Assembly (NCBI GenBank): GCA_049999725.1 | Contig: JBNGIS010031962.1 | Span: forward strand, 1 to 40,450 | Length of the DNA stretch: 40,450 bases | Direction: 5' to 3' | DNA from: Haplomitrium mnioides | Lineage: Eukaryota > Marchantiophyta > Haplomitriopsida > Calobryales | In this document: positions 9,212-20,124 of the stretch, piece by piece | Layout of the letters: each line of letters starts with the position of its first letter | Position numbering within the stretch: position 1 is the first letter of the stretch | The notes under the pieces: model-generated | Seen by the model: only the letters and a program-made list of their open reading frames with translations | Databases searched by the model: none | What the model was told of the DNA's origin: nothing | Position numbers and translations under genes: made by a program

Positions 9212-10313
9212 AAAAAAACTATGTTCCACCCCTTCCTCTTTCCTTAACACCCAATTGATGATATTTCAGAGGAAAGGGGTGACAAAGAACAACAAGCTCT
9301 TTAATGAGACGGCTCCAAAACCTTCATTAGTGAATTCAGGTCTTAACAATCCCGAACTTCTCACCTTGCATTTCCACACTACTCTCAACCCACCCAAGCA
9401 CAAGTCAGGCCTGCATTCCTTTCCACCGTATACAAAGCAACCACAACTCAATTGACTTCGGGGTACACCCCAATAATGTGCTTGATGCAAATCTGGTTGC
9501 AGATATTCAATGCCACCTCCTATGAACATGGGTGTATGCAATTATTGCACATGAATGAACTTGAAGCATTCTCCTACATGCTACGTCCTAACACAACCAA
9601 GGCTAATCACTCCTCCACTCACTAGACTGTCAACAGGGCCAGCTACCCAAACAAAGCCGAGCTATCTGATTTAATCTCTTAACAGAATAGAAATTACAAC
9701 CCAAGTGTGGAACCCATCCTATTAGCCTTCCTATGCACATGCAGAACTATCTTTCTCTCTTCTTAACTCTCCTAACATCACTCCCCCTACTATTATGCAG
9801 GGAATTATCACCAACACTCCAACCCGACCAGAATTGTTAGTAAGGTAGCCCTTGTTTTCACCCAAGTCAACCCGAATTCTCCCTTGTGATCTGACTCAGC
9901 CTTCTCAACCCAATACTTTGCTCGTTGAAGTTCCACATAGAGGTTCAGAATCTGTATTCCAAATATGAGTCCTAACTTTGCAAACACAACAACACCAGAA
10001 ACATTATTCTCCCTGCCACTCTCTCCCCACTCACACACTCTGTCCAGAGTTTTTGACTTCCATCGCTAAAAGCCTTGAATTTACTTCCTCATGGTCGAAA
10101 GAGGTCTTATTTAGCTTCCACCTCTGGAAGACAGCCCTCCCAACTGCTGGATCACCCACTCCAATCAAGAATTGGCTAGATCTTCCCCGCAGTGCACAAG
10201 CATTAACGTGGCCACTCCTCTCCTTTCTCCACAAGAATGTTACACAAAAAACACTCTCCTAATGCTTCTAGGACTGATCTCTTGCACAAATCAAAGCTAA
10301 GATGAAACCAAGA

Positions 10314-10339
10314 CCCCCCCCCCCCCCCCCCCCCCCCCC
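10314..10339. repeat. Oligo-C tract, 26 bp, in A right LTR
   Basis: Counterpart of the 21-bp tract at 4874. The length difference between two LTRs that were identical at insertion shows slippage since then, or an assembly error in one copy. Confidence 0.95.
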
Positions 10340-10944
10340 TTGGCTGCCCCTCACGAAATACAAACCGAAAGAATTCTCCTCTCCTCCAAGTGTTGGTCCA
10401 CCTCCAAATGTTAGACTGCCTTCAAAGATGAGTCCACTTGAGTAGTTTGAGCCTCTAAAGCCTCATTCTCAACGATTCCCAGCACTTCCTCAGTCCACCT
10501 CCACCCTCTTATGGATTTCCTTCACAAGTACACCCACTTCACCAAAGGTCTCACCAGAACTCTCTCCTCCGTATCCTGCTGCTCTCTCCATACAAAACAA
10601 TCAGTCTTCGAAGCTTCACAGCAAGGTAGTCTATTCGCGTGCTTGCTTTTCCCCCCAGCCTTGACGTTTCATCACTGCCCTTCCTTGAAGGTCTCTGTTT
10701 CCCTTATCTGACGGCTGATGGGTGCATCCCGCCTTTTCACACAGCTCTCAAGTGGGTTTTTTTCGAGATTCAGAATTCAAATTGACGCTAACAGCTGCGT
10801 TGTGTTGTCCTCTTCCTAACAAGACCTATTTCACATCAATCTGACATCTATAACTCTGGTAATCAGCGTTTGAAGAAACATACCTTTTCTTTGTTTCTTT
10901 CCCATTTTTAGCTTGATAGTTTTTAAGATCCTTCATATATCGGG

Positions 10945-11560
10945 CATCTGGTACGTGGCACGTCGAGGGTGCATGTTGGATTCCTCGAACTCGCCAACCC
11001 ATGAAATTCCTCGGACGTTGGACATCGGACACGTGGCGCTTCGGGGTAGCTCGTTGGATTCCTCGGACTCGCCACCTCGTGAGATTCATCAGAACTGCTG
11101 GTCAACTTCGGATTGTTGGTCAAAGGTGACGATCCAACTTTCTTGTGGAAAACGGCGTCGGACGGCGCCTCCTCTGACACGTGGCACTTCGGGGTAGCCT
11201 GTTTGATTCCTCGGGCTCACCACCCTGTGAGATTCGTCGTAACTACTGGTCAACTTCGGATTCTTGGTCAAAGGTGATGGTCCAACTTCCATGTGGAAAA
11301 CAACGTCGGAAGGCGCCTCTTCGGACATGTGGCACTTCGAGCTAGCCCATTGGATTCCTTAGACTTGCCACCCCATGAAATTCCTTGGAACTACTAGTCA
11401 ACTTCGGATTTTTGGTCAAAGGTGGCGGTCCAACTCTCCTATGGAAAAAGGCATCGAACGGCATCTCCTTGGACACGTGGCACTTCGAGAGAGCCCGTTG
11501 GATTCCTCGGACTCGCCAACCCGTGAGATTCCTCAGATGTTTGACAGCGGACACCTAGCG
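10945..11560. repeat. G-box minisatellite array in A right LTR
   Basis: Cores near 10952, 11028, 11176, 11325 (ATGTGGC) and 11471. Spacing is about 76 bp, then 146-149 bp. One short unit fewer than the left LTR. Confidence 0.88.
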
Positions 11561-11564
11561 CTTC

Positions 11565-11770
11565 AAATCTTTGATAGATCGCTCTTTCGGCACTCCTTGT
11601 TTTGCCAGCTTAACCGTCGATAGATTGCCCTTTCGGCACCCCTTGTTCCTCCTCTGGTCGGACTGTCGATAGATCGCCCTTTTGGTACCCCTTGTTCCTC
11701 CTCTGGTCGGACCGTCGATAGATTGCCCTTTCGGCTGATCCCTCCTTGCTCTCCTGGTTAGATCTCCCAA
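11565..11770. repeat. 49-bp minisatellite in A right LTR
   Basis: About four units with GATAGATTGCCCTTTCGGCA and CTTGTTCCTCCTCTGGTCGG. Confidence 0.8.
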
Positions 11771-11864
11771 CGGATACTTATTAAGTGGGCTCTCCACATC
11801 AGAAGATCACTCGGAACCCACTTAATCGGGCTCCCAACTTAGGGAGGCTGAGTCCCATTAAGGA

Positions 11865-12255
11865 GGTCTGCGATTGTCGAACAGCGAACCTCAAACCCCC
11901 TCCATCAAACTGTGACCGTCGGGCAGCGAACCTCGGACCCCCCTCCATCGGACAACGACCGTCGAATAGTGGACCTCGGACCCCCTCCATCGGACTGCGA
12001 CCGTCGGACAGCGAACCTCGGACCCCCTCCATCGGATTGTGTACTTGCAATTGAGTCGTCGGGCTGCGGACTTTGGACTCCCTCCATCGGACTGGGACCA
12101 TCGAATAGGAGACTCCGGACCCCCTTCATCGGATTGTGACCGTCGGACAACGGACCTCGCACCCCCTCCATCAGACTACAACCGTCGGACTCCTTCGAAC
12201 TGCGGACGTTGGACAGCGGACCTTGGACCCTCTCCTTCGGACTGCAAGTACTGAG
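11865..12255. repeat. 42-bp minisatellite in A right LTR
   Basis: About eight or nine units of the CCCTCCATCGGACTGCGACC type, longer than the left-LTR array. Confidence 0.85.
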
Positions 12256-12738
12256 TGTCGGTTAACTTCCAGAAGGTCCTTCTTCCTTATTTTTGCTTAT
12301 TCTGTTGAATTCAAATTTCACTGCGATCACCTTGGGCTCCTCTCTTTATCAAGTTATTGCACGCCTCAAATGGTCACGAATTGAAGTTTCAATGGTCAAA
12401 ACTGTTGGCTCCTCCGTTTTGCATCTCGACTTCCACCCCTTTCCTCCATTCTTGCCCATTTCTGCACCTATAGTCGTGAAATCTGTCTCCCTTGTTTTGC
12501 CTTGAAAGCAGTCCTCCCATGTGATCCTCCCCTATAGGTTTGAAGTGAATCTTGATGCTTGCTTTTCCTTTTTTCTGCCAAAGGTTTCTTCCACCTCTGT
12601 CCTTTTCTATTCTATCTTCCACATTGAAGGATTCTTGCTGCTTTCGAGGTGCTTTTGTCTTTTACCAACGAGGAATTGTGTCAATGCTGCTTCTGTTAGG
12701 AAGAACTCTGTATCAGCATCCCAATTCGCTAGATGACA

Positions 12739-12743
12739 TCTGG
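12739..12743. repeat. Target-site duplication of element A, right copy (TCTGG)
   Basis: Identical to 3762-3766 and directly adjacent to A's last base. The next bases, CCGGACCGTCGATAGATTG, continue the interrupted 49-bp unit of B. Confidence 0.93.
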
Positions 12744-14133
12744 CCGGACCGTCGATAGATTGCCCTTTCGGCTAATCCCTCCTTGCTCTTCCGGTTGGAT
12801 CTCCCAACGGATCCCTGTGAAGTGGGCTCTCCACGTCGGAAGATCACTCAAAACCCACTTAACCGTGCTCCCCACTTAGGAAGGCTGAGTCTCGTTAAGG
12901 AAGACTGTGGCCGTCGGATTGCGGACCTCGGACTCCTTCGAACTGTGGCAGTCGGATTGCGGACTTTGGACTCCCTCCATCGGATTGCAACCATTGGACT
13001 CCTTCAGACTATGGACGTCGGACAACGGACCTCGGACTACGGCCGTCAAACAGAAGACTTCGGACCCCCTTGGACTATGTACTTTAGACTGCGGACTTTA
13101 GACTCCCTCCATCGGACTGCGACCGTCGAACAAAAGACTTTGGGCCCCTTCGGTTAGTTGTGAAAATGCTCGATATAGGAACTAGAAGGAGCTCCCTTTT
13201 GAACCAACCCCTCACATTCCTTTGTCGAACTTTCTCACTTCGCCATTGTACTTTGTCGAACTTTCCAACTTGTCCTCACCGGATCTACAATAGATCACCC
13301 TTTTGACTGATCCCTCCTTGCTCATCCGGTTGGACCTCTCAACTGATCCCCGTTAAGTGGGTTCTTCACATCGGAAGGTCACTCGAGACCCACTTAACCC
13401 GGTTCCCCACTTAGGAAGGTTGAGTCTCGTTAAGAAATACTGAGGCCGTCAGACTCCGGACCTCGGACTGCGGATCTTGAACTCCCTCCATCGGACTGCG
13501 GATCTCGGACCCCCTTGGACAGCGGACCTCGAACCCCCTCCATCGGACTGCAAGTACCGAGTGTTGGTTAACTTCTAGAAGGTCGTTCTTCCTTATTTCT
13601 ACTTTATTCTCTTCGATTCAAACTGCACTGTGATTGCCTCAAGCTTCTCTTTCTATCAAGCTATTGCACGCCTCAAATGGTCATGAATTCAGGATTCAAT
13701 GGTCAAAACTGTTGGCTCCTTCGTTTTGCATCTCGACTTTCACCCCTTTCCTCTGTTCTTGCCCATTTCTGCACCTATGGTCGTGAACTCTATCTCCCTT
13801 GTCTCGCCTTGATAGCCGCTCTCCCATGTCATCCATTTGAAGTGAATCTTGATGCTTGCTTTTCCTTTTTTTTGCCTAAGGTTTCCTCCGCCTCTATCAT
13901 TTTTGCTCTCTCTTCTACATTCCGCCCCACTCTGGTTTCCTTTGTTGCTCCTCAACCTTTCCATCCATGGCTTATGACCTCGATTCTTCTCTTCTCTCTA
14001 AGCATGTCTTGAGTCTTTTTGATGTTCATTGGAAGCCCGTTTAACCCAAAACCTAGAATCTGCATGACTTCTCACTTAATTTTTGAAATTTTTTTGTAAA
14101 TATTACACGAAGTACCTTCAAACGGAGATAACA
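12744..14133 (-). repeat. Element B 3' LTR, second part (right of the A insertion)
   Basis: Continues the 49-bp array, then 42-bp arrays at 12895-13160 and 13440-13565, separated by a unique block (GAAAATGCTCGATATAGGAA) that is matched in the B right LTR at 22223. The LTR ends at GATAACA, next to the polypurine tract. The last 494 bp or so (about 13640-14133) have no counterpart in the truncated right LTR. Confidence 0.85.
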
Positions 14134-14146
14134 TGACTCCCCTTTT
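14134..14146 (-). promoter_or_regulatory. Polypurine tract of element B
   Basis: Minus strand reads AAAAGGGGAGTCA at the LTR edge, one or two substitutions from the tracts of A and C. Confidence 0.7.
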
Positions 14147-14323
14147 AACTGTGTAGCGTCCCCACAAACATCTATTTGGCCTTCGGTTGGATAAATCTTT
14201 GGTTGCATTTCCTCGCTGTTCCTGCTACTCTTAAAAGAAAATTACAAAATGCTAGTTATTTACATCCCTTCCCGTTCTCCCCCTTTGCTGGCTACCACTT
14301 GTACATGTTTGAGAACCCCCCGA

Positions 14324-15451
14324 CTAGTGAGTTTCTATCGCTTCTCTCTCATCCTGCTCCCTATTGATATATTTCTTTAGTCGATCATAGTGTACCCGAT
14401 TGGTGATCTTCTCTCCTTCAAAAGTCTCCAGCTTTGCTGACTTGTTTGAATGCAGCTTAGTGAGCACAAACTGTCCCATCCACCTGGTGTGCAACTTTCC
14501 GAGAAAGTACACCTCCCTGCTATCATATAACAACACCAGATCCACGTCTCGCGCATCCACCGGTTTGAGCCCTTTGTCATGCTGCTTTTTTCTCAACTCC
14601 TGTTGGTGCTCCAACAGTCCCTAGGCTCGCACTTGCGTCTCCTCCACTACCTCCAGCTGATGTATTCTCTCTGTCCTGCTCTGGTTTTCCCCCAACCTCT
14701 CTTCAACTACCACCCTCGCCGTCGACACGTTGAATTCTACAGATACTAGAGCGTGTTGCCTGAAAACCAGAAAGTAGGGGCAATGGCCTATTGTAGTCTT
14801 GTAGGCTTGATTGTAAGTATGGGTTGCGGTTAGCAACTTCAGATCCCAATCTGCCTTGTTGGCAGCCATTGACTTGTTGAGGATTTTCCCTATTATTCCG
14901 TTTACTCTCTCTATCAACCCATTGGCCTTCGGATGATAGGTTGTTGTCTGGCGGTGCTTGATCAAATACTAGTTTGTTAAATCTTGCACCACCCAGTTTA
15001 TGAAGTGTGTGCCTTGGTTGCTGACCAGCTCCAATGGTGCCCCAAACCTGCAAAAAATCTGCTCATATAAGAAGGTTGCAACCATCCTCGCATCATCCTT
15101 TTGGGTGGCCCTTGCTTTGACCCTTTTAGTCGTGCAGTCTGTAGCCAACAAGATGTACTAGTTCCCCTGACGGGTGGAGGATGCGATGGGCCCAATATAG
15201 TCGATACCCCACTTCTCAAAAGACACCAATAGAATAATTGGCACCAACGGATGATGCTGAGAGGCCGCTGGTTTCCCTGTCCTTTGACAGGAGTCGTATT
15301 TCTTCACAAAAAAATACACATCCTTATGCAAGGTAGGGCACCAGTACCCTGCGCTCAGCACCTTCCATACCATGGTTTCTGTCGCAAAGTGACCACCCAC
15401 CTCTTCTCCATGTAGTGCCCTCATCACCACCGTGGCTTGATCCTTCTCCAA
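14324..15451 (-). pseudogene. Element B integrase
   Basis: In reading order: an HHCC-like zinc domain with ALHGEEVGGHF and YDSCQRTG (about 15280-15430), then GIDYIGPI. The catalytic core follows, with LLATDCTTKRVKARA (first Asp), VSNQGTHF (second position) and YHPKANGLIERVN (Glu). A C-terminal segment with VDLVLLYDSREV and GKLHTRWMGQFV completes it. Two key residues are changed: the first Cys of the CX2C pair is Tyr (TAC, 15296-15298), and the second catalytic Asp is Asn (AAC, 15017-15019). Three TAG stops interrupt it, after RQGN, DLTN and TQVRA. The protein would insert the cDNA into the host genome; this copy cannot. The end at about 14324 follows HYDRLKKYI, a usual gypsy polyprotein terminus. 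Confidence 0.9.
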
Positions 15452-15494
15452 GCACCTCTTGAGTGTTCAATCCATCACTTGCTTATGCAACACC

Positions 15495-16160
15495 TCATTT
15501 TATCATCAAATAAGGCCTCACCTTCTCGAGGAAGACTGTCACTGCCTCCTTGCTGCTGCCCTTCGGTAACTGTGTGGAAAGAAGGAATTGTATGATGTTA
15601 GAATATTTTGTGGTCTTCCCCGCTCTGACATGAAATAGATCCTCATCTGGAAAAGTGTCATCTACCTCATTTGTGTTGACTGGCCCATCCCCCCTCGAGA
15701 AGAAATCTGCATTGAGGTGCTTCTTTCTTGCTTTGACTAGCACCTTGAAATTGAACTCCTAGAGGAGGAGCATCCACCTCGCAATCCTCCCTATTAGGTC
15801 AGGTTTGTTAACCATGTACTTAAGGGTGTTGTGATCTGTATGAAAAATCACCTTGTAGTGGAGCAGATAGTATCGGAGTTTTTTCAGCGAGTATATGATT
15901 CCCAGGACCTCCCGATCTATTGCTAAGTAGTTCTTCTCTGCAGATGACAACAATCTATTGGCAAAGTAAATTGGATGGTCCCGGCTCTCCTCATCTAACT
16001 GGCTGAGTACTACACCTATATAGAATCCTGACACATCAATCATGACGTGAAACTCCTTCCTCCAAGTAGGCTATATAAGCACCGGTGCATTTGCGAGCCT
16101 CCTCTTTAGCTCATTAAAACTAGACAGCCTTTCTGGTGTGGGCTCAAAGTTGCTGCCAAC
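15495..16160 (-). pseudogene. Element B RNase H
   Basis: Reads FNELKRRLANAPVLI, then HVMIDVSGFYIGVVLSQ (first Asp), PIYFANRLLSSAEKNY, IDREVLGIIYSLKKLRYYL and FHTDHNTLKYM, then the tail KARKKHLNADFFSRG. This is the usual gypsy RT-connection plus RNase H. It would degrade the RNA strand during cDNA synthesis. A frameshift near 16150 separates it from RT. TAG stops follow APVLI and MLLL; the context fits lost CAG codons. Confidence 0.88.
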
Positions 16161-17068
16161 CTGGTCATTCCTGTGAGAGGTAGTGCTATTAGTGCGAATT
16201 GGGCAATGAATCTCTTGTAATACCCTACACAACCCAGAAAACGTTGCATCGTCTTCAGATTACTAGGGAAGGTTTCTCTCATCCAATTACTCACCTTCTC
16301 TTGGTCCACCTCAATTCCCTGACTGGATACTCGGTGGCCTAAGAGTATGCCCTCCTTGACTCTGAAGAAGCATTTTCGAAGGTGCAACCTCAACCTTGTT
16401 TCCCGACAATATTGGAAGGTGAGCCTCACATGCTGCTCGTGATCACATGTTCTCCCATACACCACAAAGTCATCTATGAAAATCTCCAAAAACTTCCTCA
16501 AGTAATCATGGAAAATATTCATCATCATCCTTTGAAAAGTCCTTGGCGCGTTACACAACCCAAATGGCATTCTTCTGAAGGCAAACACACCCCACTCCAT
16601 GGTGAATGTTGTTTTTAACTGGTCCTCCTCCCCGATCCGTATCTGATTGTATCCAAAATAACCGTCTATGAAACTATAGACTCCATGCCTTGCCACTAAG
16701 CCCAATACCCCATCTGTGAATGGTAGAGGGTAATGGTCTTTCTTGGTTGCCTCATTCAGCTTTGTAAAGTCTTGGCACACCCTGATTTTTTGTTTGCCGT
16801 CCAATCTAATCTTCTTGGGTACCACCACCAGAGGAGACACCCATTCGTTGCTCAAGACTGGGTAAATGAAGCTAGTCTCAAACAACTTGTCTATCTCCTC
16901 TTTCACCATTAAAGAGAACTTGGAATTCATTCGATATTGGCATTGCCTTACCGGTATAGCCATGGGTTCTAGGTCAATGCAATGCTCACCCAACTCCCTC
17001 GAGACTTCCTTCAGGTCTGTGTGGCTCCAAGCAAAAACATTGTTGAAGTTTGTTAGGGTCTGAATCAA
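16160..17068 (-). pseudogene. Element B reverse transcriptase
   Basis: The longest intact piece of pol. Landmarks in order: NVFAWSHTDLKEV, EEIDKLFETSFIYPV, SPLVVVPKK, KIRVCQDFTKLNEAT, KDHYPLPFTD, YSFIDGYFGYNQI, TTFTMEWGVFAFRRMPFGL, CNAPRTFQRMMM, the catalytic FIDDF (codons 16466-16480) and FLGCVGYYKRFI. FIDD is a normal variant of YXDD. RKDHFPLPF-like, DGYSGYNQI-like and FRRMPFGLCNAP segments are typical of Athila-side plant gypsy elements. The reading frame is open from 17068, beginning at a TTG rather than a true start because this was part of a polyprotein. It loses frame near 16150. Confidence 0.92.
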
Positions 17069-17640
17069 GGCTTTCTCCGTAATTATTGGTAGGCCAAACC
17101 TTACTTTGAATGCTCATCCCTCATGAACAATCACCTCTTGATGTTGCTCTATTCTTACAACCCCCATCTCATTTCTCATGTGTGGGTTGTCCACAGCCTC
17201 TAAAGTGGCCAGATGCAACCCACCTGGCACCAAGGTTGGATTATGGACGACTACCTTTTTATTATGGCTGCTCCCTTCTTGCTTGGAGGAATGGCGTAGA
17301 TCTTGGAGTATGACTCCCCTTTTAGATTGGGTCCATTACTCCCACCAGTCTCCCAACTCCCCATTGTCTCCTCTGTACCAGATTTGGCTTCCATGCTCCC
17401 CGCCTGCTTGATCTAGTTGACCATCACCGTACCCCTTCCCAATAGATCTTCCTTCATGGCTTTGCCGACCACCTAAACCCAATAATGGTACTCTGAATCC
17501 CTTGCCTCTTCTACCGACCATTCGCTTCCATACTCTGTTTCAAGTTGCGTCTCCCCTTGGTGTGGCACTGGTCCAAAGTGCACTATTGTTCTCTATGGAC
17601 CAAAGACTAGTGTCGAGTTCCCCCAGTTATGCATGACTTT
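17069..17640 (-). pseudogene. Element B protease-RT linker
   Basis: Between protease and RT, the minus frames still give pieces such as SNGPNLKGESYSKIYAIPP and HFGPVPHQGETQLETEYG, with frequent stops and frame changes. I recognise no separate domain. It is the variable linker of the polyprotein. Confidence 0.6.
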
Positions 17641-17985
17641 GGCCCCATACAACCATGGTCTTCCAATTAGTACCGGGTAAGGGGATGCTCGCGATGGTCG
17701 CATCACCAAATAATTCAGTCAAAACTCCTTGCCACCAATGGTAGTAGGTACTTGCAAGAGAGTGCCCAAGGGCTTGACTCGGAACTCGTTTGCCAATCTC
17801 ATTATTCGAGCGATTGGTTGGAAGTCTCTGAACCCCAATCTGTGGGTAGTCTCCTTGACCATGATATTGATGCCCGCTCCCCCATCCACTAGTACCAGAG
17901 ATAGTGTACACCTAGTGATGTGGATATCAATCTTTGGGGCACCTTTGGCTTCACATACCCACCGTAGCTCTGCTGAGACCCCCAC
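17641..17985 (-). pseudogene. Element B aspartic protease
   Basis: The core is LVLVDGGAGINIM, with the Asp codon at 17884-17886. A DGG motif in place of the usual D-S/T-G fits the Tat-like group of plant gypsy elements, where DGGSS is common. Next come GFRDFQPIARIMRLANEF and LGTLLQVPTTIGGKEF, then, after a stop, a YPVLIGRPWLYG-like segment and VMHNWGNSTLVF. The enzyme would cleave the Gag-Pol polyprotein. The TAA after GGKEF and flanking frameshifts break it. Confidence 0.82.
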
Positions 17986-18575
17986 CTAAGGTAGCTTTTT
18001 CCACCTTTTGGCTCCCATCAGCAACTCCCTCAGTTGTCTTTTGTACAATGGGCTATCTTTGATTAATTGCCTCATAGTGGCCGTGATAGGGAAATCCCGA
18101 ACATCAGCCTAAATGTTGTAAGGGTTAGGTTTCGGCACCCCGGCCGTAGATGATAGAAGTTCCTTGAGCTCTTGATTCTTCTAGCCCTTCCTGCCTCTCG
18201 ACCTCCCTCATGGTCTGAGTGGCCACATCCTTTTCTTCGGCAGCGTCCAGGGCTGCGAGCTCCCTTCTCACCTCCTCCTGCTGCTTTGGATAAAACCATT
18301 TGGGTTATCTCATTGGTAATCTGAGTCACTCAATGATGGTGACCCTTGAACCTTCACCTTTTTGGCCTTCTGCTCGTTCCAATGCTTGTCCTTCTTTTTG
18401 GACTTGGTTCTCGATCTGGTCACCACCCGGTAGCAATCCTATGGTGTGGGGGTCTCCCAACCTGGCAGTGTAGCTTCCTCCTCTTCAGGTTCCCACTTCG
18501 TATCAAGTTGATTACTGCCGACGATGGTGGATTCCCACCTGCATTGGAGGCTACTTCTGGCCTCTTATTGAGGGG

Positions 18576-18617
18576 ACAGTTTGCAACTACATGTCCCTCC
18601 TTCTTACACTAAAAGCA
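18576..18617 (-). other. Third CCHC knuckle of B gag, with a stop
   Basis: C-F-stop-CKKEGHVVANC: the CX2CX4HX4C spacing is intact but position 3 is TAG. Confidence 0.85.
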
Positions 18618-18659
18618 CAATGCCACCGGCTGCCCATGATTCTATTTTCTTGGCTTAGG

Positions 18660-18701
18660 CCAGTTAGGCGAGATGTGCCCGGGCTGATCACAGCTCCAGC
18701 A
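18660..18701 (-). other. Second CCHC knuckle of B gag, last Cys lost
   Basis: CWSCDQPGHISPNW: the final Cys is Trp. This is the knuckle that A and C retain (C: CWNCGQPGYVSPNC). Confidence 0.85.
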
Positions 18702-18911
18702 CACCATGATGGTCATTCTTGGTGGCTTATTTGTAGCCCAACTATTGGATTGCCCAGACCCTATGCCTGCAGGTCTCTCTAGGAGGGTACGGGGTCTACT
18801 GTTGATCTGGTATACAGTTTCTGGTGCCTCCTCTTGAACATATTCCACTTCTTAACGTATGTATTCCGGGGGCTCCTCCCTCATATAATGAATGGTGCTG
18901 GCTTCAGCAGG

Positions 18912-18953
18912 GCACTCTTGAGGAGAATGTCTGTGCTTGTTACACTTGATGCA
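18912..18953 (-). other. First CCHC knuckle of B gag, intact
   Basis: CIKCNKHRHSPQEC has all four ligands. No counterpart is seen in A or C. Confidence 0.85.
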
Positions 18954-20110
18954 CCATACACCCACCCTCATGGTGGGTAGTGGTCATCCCTTTGGTTTGA
19001 TTCCCACGAGGAGTATGTTCATGGTCTCCATCTTTGCGCTCAACTCCTCCTGCGGGTCTTTCCCCCCTTTCCTTTTGCTCGGTTCCGGTTCAGGTTCATG
19101 GTCCAAACCCTTCTATGATCTCCTTTTCTTGTTGTCTCCTTGGTAGTGGGATTGTCGGTCTTTCCTTTCCTTGACCTCCCGCTTCTTCTTTTGCTCCTTC
19201 TTCTTCTTCTTTCGTCTTGACGACATGTCCTCACTTGAACTGCTACTGTCTGAGTCAACCTCACTCTCTGAGGTGGATGTGGAGCTCTTTTCTGACTCCT
19301 CATCACTACTTGAGCTTTCCGAAGAGTCCTCTAACTTATACTTAGCTCTTGACCTGTTTCGAGAGCTGTTGATAGCAACTTTGATGTGGGATTGGGCGGC
19401 AATCACCGCGACTTCCAAATCTTGAGGGTTAGTTTGCCTCACCCATGTCCCTATCTCTCAAGGCAGGGCTGCCAGGAACCATGAGGTCAACATCCCATTT
19501 GTGGCAGGTGGGTTCAACTTCCTTGCTACCTTTTTGAAACCTTAGTAAGAATTTCCTCACCGATTCTTTCTTCTTCATTCGAAGCTACTCCATCTGGATA
19601 AGAGCCTTTGTCTCCTCCCCAATCTTTCTGAATTCTTACACAAAGGCAACCCTGAAGGCTCCTCAATCCCTCTTGATGTTCTCTGGTAGGTCTTTGTACC
19701 AAGGCTGGGCTTCTCCTTTCAACACTACAGGCAGAATACCGATTTTCACCTGACTCTCCCCATTGGCATCAACAGTGTTCTCCATATTATCCAACCATGC
19801 ATCAAGGCCCTCCTTTGCTCAACCTCTGAAGGTCCTATACTTAAATCTGCCCTGAAATCTCGTAGGGGGTACTGGGTTGGCTATCACAGTGATGGGTGGA
19901 GCTAACTTTACCCACAATTCAATGCCCTCCTCCACACCTCTTCTCACCTTTTCCTTTTTTCTGGTCAAAGGATGTTTGGAGCAGGTATAAGCACCACTTA
20001 ATAGTTCACGGTTCCCCAACCCTTATGCCTTCACCCTTTTGGTGACCTTGGCCTTCGCAAGGTGACTCTTTGGTTCCAAGTTGATCTCAGGTTTCTTCAA
20101 ACCTTGGCTC

Positions 20111-20124
20111 TCCTTCTAGTGCCA
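20111..20124 (-). promoter_or_regulatory. Primer-binding site of element B
   Basis: Minus strand TGGCACTAGAAGGA, nine bases from the LTR edge; the A and C sites read TGGCGCTAGAA. The leader beyond it (20000-20110) is nearly identical to A's leader at 9080-9200. Confidence 0.7.

Larger units (their letters stand above)
3767..12738 (-). mobile_element. Element A: complete non-autonomous long-LTR retrotransposon
   Basis: A is 8972 bp: LTR 3767-7222, interior 7223-9221, LTR 9222-12738, flanked by TCTGG on both sides. Both LTRs begin TGTT and end GACA. The interior has a polypurine tract next to the left LTR and a primer-binding site next to the right LTR, so the element lies on the minus strand. 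The 2 kb interior has no protease, RT, RNase H or integrase. It has only a decayed gag-derived ORF (7407-9000) shared with element C. Small interior plus very long LTRs is the layout of plant LARD/TR-GAG-type elements, which need an autonomous partner. Element B shares the PBS, leader and gag tail and is a relative of that partner. Confidence 0.9.
9222..12738 (-). repeat. Element A 5' LTR (right copy)
   Basis: 3517 bp, begins TGTTCCACCCC and ends GATGACA. It is colinear with 3767-7222 along its whole length, with many scattered substitutions and differences in repeat-unit number, so A is not a recent insertion. It contributes the element's promoter, but its TATA position is mutated. Confidence 0.9.
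18320..20019 (-). pseudogene. Element B gag (capsid, Ser-rich tail, three zinc knuckles)
   Basis: Read from 20019 (first Met of YTCSKHPLTRKKEKV). The capsid-type region contains RFKYRTFRG, GLDAWLDNMENTVDANG, GEAQPWYKDLPENIKRD, AFRVAFV, EFRKIGEETKALIQME and VRKFLLRFQKGSKEV. It is followed by a Ser/Glu-rich then Lys/Arg-rich tract (19113-19442) and three CCHC knuckles (18912-18953, 18660-18701, 18576-18617). Downstream, an EEEATLPGWETPTP and KSKKKDKHWNEQKAKK segment parallels the region after the knuckle in A and C. At least four capsid stops fit C-to-T or G-to-A changes (after TFRG, NIKRD, VAFV and IQME). Gag would form the virus-like particle and package RNA. Confidence 0.85.

Noticed and set aside
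12744-14133. The 12744-14133 block first read as a separate solo LTR
   Set aside because: It continues the 49-bp unit interrupted at 3766 and ends at B's polypurine tract, so it is the second half of B's 3' LTR.
14324-20019. B considered as an endogenous pararetrovirus or an intact autonomous element
   Set aside because: It has LTRs, a PBS, a polypurine tract and an integrase, so it is a gypsy retrotransposon; multiple stops and the Asp-to-Asn change in integrase rule out activity.
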